Assembly (NCBI GenBank): GCA_002381225.1
Contig: DFSS01000001.1
Span: 1 to 6,884, forward strand
Source: Flavobacteriales bacterium UBA3431
GTDB taxonomy: Bacteria; Bacteroidota; Bacteroidia; Flavobacteriales; Schleiferiaceae
Direction: 5' to 3'
DNA: 6,884 nt
Each line of letters starts with the position of its first letter. The stretch's first letter is position 1. The notes beneath the pieces are model-generated. The model did not search any database and had not been told where the DNA came from. It saw only the letters and a program-made list of their open reading frames with translations. This document shows positions 5,189 to 6,884 of the stretch, piece after piece. The position numbers and the translations under genes were made by a program.

Positions 5189-6673
5189 ATGTTCACCCAC
5201 ATCCGCGAAAGCATTCCCTCCTCCATTGTCGTTTTTCTCGTTGCCCTACCCCTGTGTCTCGGCATTGCCCTGGGCTCTGGCGCTCCCTTAATCTCCGGAA
5301 TCATCGCGGGCGTGGTGGGAGGCATCGTGGTGGGAGGCATTAGCGGATCGCATTTGAGCGTTTCCGGACCTGCGGCCGGTTTGATTGCTATCGTGATTGT
5401 GGCGATCACCGATTTGGGGGGATTTGACACATTTCTCCTCGCTGTCTTCCTTGCCGGTTTGATCCAAATTGTCTTTGGGCTCATGCGCTTGGGGATCATT
5501 GGCCACTACATTCCCAACACCGTCATTAAAGGCATGATGGCCGCCATTGGCCTCATTTTGATTCTCAAGCAACTGCCCCACTTGGTCGGGTACGATGTGG
5601 ACTTCATGGGTGATGAAGGATTTTCCCAGCCTGCCAACGAAAACACTTTCAGCGCCGTCCAGCATGCTCTGGGGGCCCTGACTATGGGGCCCGCCATTGT
5701 GGGCTTCTTTAGCCTCGCACTCTTGATTTCCACCCAAGCATTTGGGTATGCCAAAACAGCCATTTCTACCTTCCTTCCCGCCCCCTTGTTGGTCGTTGTC
5801 CTCGGGAGCCTTCTTGGGTGGGGCTTGGGAACATACAACCCCGAATGGGCCATATTGGCCGAACACAGTGTACAGCTTCCAAACTGGCGATCCGGGCTGA
5901 CCCTACCTAATTTTGGTGCATTTGGCAACCCCCAAGTATGGATTGTCGCCGCCACCATTGCGGTCATTGCCAGCATTGAAACCCTACTCTGCATTGAAGC
6001 GGCGGACAAATTGGATCCCTTGAAGCGCATCACGCCCACCAACCGCGAGCTGATTGCCCAAGGGGTGGGCAACAGCGTTTCGGGCTTAATCGGCGGTCTT
6101 CCCATTACATCGGTCATCGTGCGCACTTCCGCCAACGCCCAAATGGGGGCCAAGCACAAGTCGAGTGCCATAATGCATGGCATTATTTTGGCCGGTGCCG
6201 TCATCGCCATCACCCCGGTGCTCAACCGCATACCCCTCGCCGTACTGGCAGCCATCCTGATCATGACCGGCTATAAGTTGGTCTCCCCCTCCCTCGTGAA
6301 GTCTATCATTGCCAAAGGCCGAAACCAATGGGTGCCCTTTGTCATCACGGTAGTCGCCATCCTATTGAGCGACCTGCTAAAGGGCATCGCGCTGGGTCTT
6401 GTGATCTCCCTCATCTTTATTGCGGTCACGGATTTCAAGAGCAACATTTCCTACGCCGAAAAGGATGGAGTGTTCACCTTCACCTTGCGCCGAGTCGTCA
6501 CCTACTTGAGCAAAGGGGCGCTGAAGTCGCACCTGGAGCGGATTCCAGCTGGGTCAACACTTGAACTGGATTTCCGCGCCTGCGAATTCCTAGATGCTGA
6601 CATCGAAGAAGTTATTCAGGATTTCCACAAGCACTCGGCTTTCAAAAACGTGACGGTTAAGGAAATCCGTTAA
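5189..6673 (+). CDS. SulP (SLC26)-family inorganic anion transporter with short STAS tail
   Basis: A 494-residue inner-membrane protein of the SulP family, whose members carry sulfate, bicarbonate, chloride or dicarboxylates. It opens with a hydrophobic segment, SSIVVFLVALPLCLGIAL, then the family motif SGSHLSVSGPAAGL (52-65), GMMAAIGLILILKQLPHLVGYD, and an IASIETL segment around E264. NRELIAQGVGNSVSGLIGG begins at 285 and leads into the NAQMGAKHKSS stretch. Many hydrophobic helices follow up to about residue 415. The C-terminal 67 residues (428-494) look like a reduced STAS domain. The start at 5189 is the only ATG after an in-frame stop at 5159. The substrate cannot be decided from sequence; many bacterial SulP genes sit beside a carbonic anhydrase and act in bicarbonate uptake, but none is visible here. 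It is divergent from the polyamine operon and 71 bp ahead of typA. Confidence 0.92.
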   Translation: MFTHIRESIPSSIVVFLVALPLCLGIALGSGAPLISGIIAGVVGGIVVGGISGSHLSVSGPAAGLIAIVIVAITDLGGFDTFLLAVFLAGLIQIVFGLMRLGIIGHYIPNTVIKGMMAAIGLILILKQLPHLVGYDVDFMGDEGFSQPANENTFSAVQHALGALTMGPAIVGFFSLALLISTQAFGYAKTAISTFLPAPLLVVVLGSLLGWGLGTYNPEWAILAEHSVQLPNWRSGLTLPNFGAFGNPQVWIVAATIAVIASIETLLCIEAADKLDPLKRITPTNRELIAQGVGNSVSGLIGGLPITSVIVRTSANAQMGAKHKSSAIMHGIILAGAVIAITPVLNRIPLAVLAAILIMTGYKLVSPSLVKSIIAKGRNQWVPFVITVVAILLSDLLKGIALGLVISLIFIAVTDFKSNISYAEKDGVFTFTLRRVVTYLSKGALKSHLERIPAGSTLELDFRACEFLDADIEEVIQDFHKHSAFKNVTVKEIR

Positions 6674-6711
6674 AATTCAGGGAGTTCGGTCTCCTTGCAG
6701 ATTATTCGGAG

Positions 6712-6719
6712 TACTTTTG
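6712..6719 (+). promoter_or_regulatory. Candidate Bacteroidota -7 element (TACTTTTG) for typA
   Basis: TACTTTTG is an exact match to TAnnTTTG, 25 bp before the typA ATG, which would give a leader of about 20 nt. The -33 side is poor: TTCG at 6685-6688 is 23 bp upstream, and TTG at 6695-6697 is only 14 bp upstream. It implies that typA has its own promoter rather than depending only on SulP readthrough. Confidence 0.4.
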
Positions 6720-6744
6720 CGCGGCCAAAGAGAAGGCCCCTTTT

Positions 6745-6884
6745 ATGACTCCCATCCGAAACATTGCGATTATCGCCCACGTTGACCACGGCAAAACCAC
6801 CTTGGTTGACAAGATCCTCCACTACTGTCAGTTGTTCCGCTCCAACCAGGAGACCGGGGAGCTCATTTTGGACAACAACGACAT
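6745..6884 (+). CDS. typA: Ribosome-associated translational GTPase TypA/BipA, N-terminal fragment
   Basis: Forty-six codons are visible before the window ends. The product starts MTPIRNIAIIAHVDHGKTTL, with the P-loop (G1) AHVDHGKT at residues 11-18, and reaches LILDNND, the segment just before the switch I region. TypA is a translational GTPase related to EF-G and LepA that binds ribosomes and helps 50S assembly and stress or cold adaptation. The RNIAIIAHVDHGKTTLVDK opening together with a following LDNND is characteristic of TypA. LepA and EF-G share the P-loop but differ in the next 30 residues. The ATG at 6745 gives the usual short N-terminus. It lies 71 bp after the SulP gene on the same strand, with a candidate promoter between them. 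Confidence 0.93.
   Translation, partial: MTPIRNIAIIAHVDHGKTTLVDKILHYCQLFRSNQETGELILDNND

Noticed and set aside
6679..6696. Stem-loop after the SulP stop (AGGGAG / CTCCTT with a TTCGGT loop) as an intrinsic terminator
   Set aside because: The stem is only six pairs including one G-T, and no T tract follows (next bases GCAGATT).

Overview
The window looks like chromosomal DNA from a member of the Bacteroidota, probably a Flavobacteriales-like lineage with an unusually high GC content (genes look to be above 50% GC by eye; I did not compute it). Three things point there. The arginine decarboxylase and the deoxyhypusine-synthase-like protein closely match the Bacteroidota forms as I remember them. 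Starts lack Shine-Dalgarno sequences. TAnnTTTG-type -7 elements precede two genes. No mobile element, CRISPR array, tRNA or rRNA was seen.

Left part (1-2103): the 5' end of a TonB-dependent outer-membrane receptor runs leftward out of the window. Only 25 bp away, a YdfG-like short-chain dehydrogenase starts in the opposite direction, followed 69 bp later by dprA, which encodes a single-stranded-DNA-binding, RecA-loading protein.

Middle (2100-4863, minus strand): a compact three-gene polyamine-type operon. Its order of transcription is a fold-III PLP arginine decarboxylase, a deoxyhypusine-synthase-family enzyme, and a 100-residue protein with a strongly acidic tail. Gaps are 54 and 7 bp. The last gene meets dprA tail to tail, and their stop codons overlap within four bases. 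The decarboxylase probably makes agmatine. The DHS-like enzyme keeps the catalytic lysine but lacks the histidine motif of the eukaryotic enzyme, and bacteria have no eIF5A, so its product is open. This operon is the most interesting part of the window.

Right part (4864-6884): a 325-bp AT-richer divergent intergenic region contains a 29-bp near-perfect palindrome beside a candidate promoter for the polyamine operon. It is followed by a SulP-family anion transporter with a short, degenerate STAS tail. The window ends in the first 46 codons of typA/bipA, a ribosome-associated GTPase, preceded by a good TAnnTTTG element.
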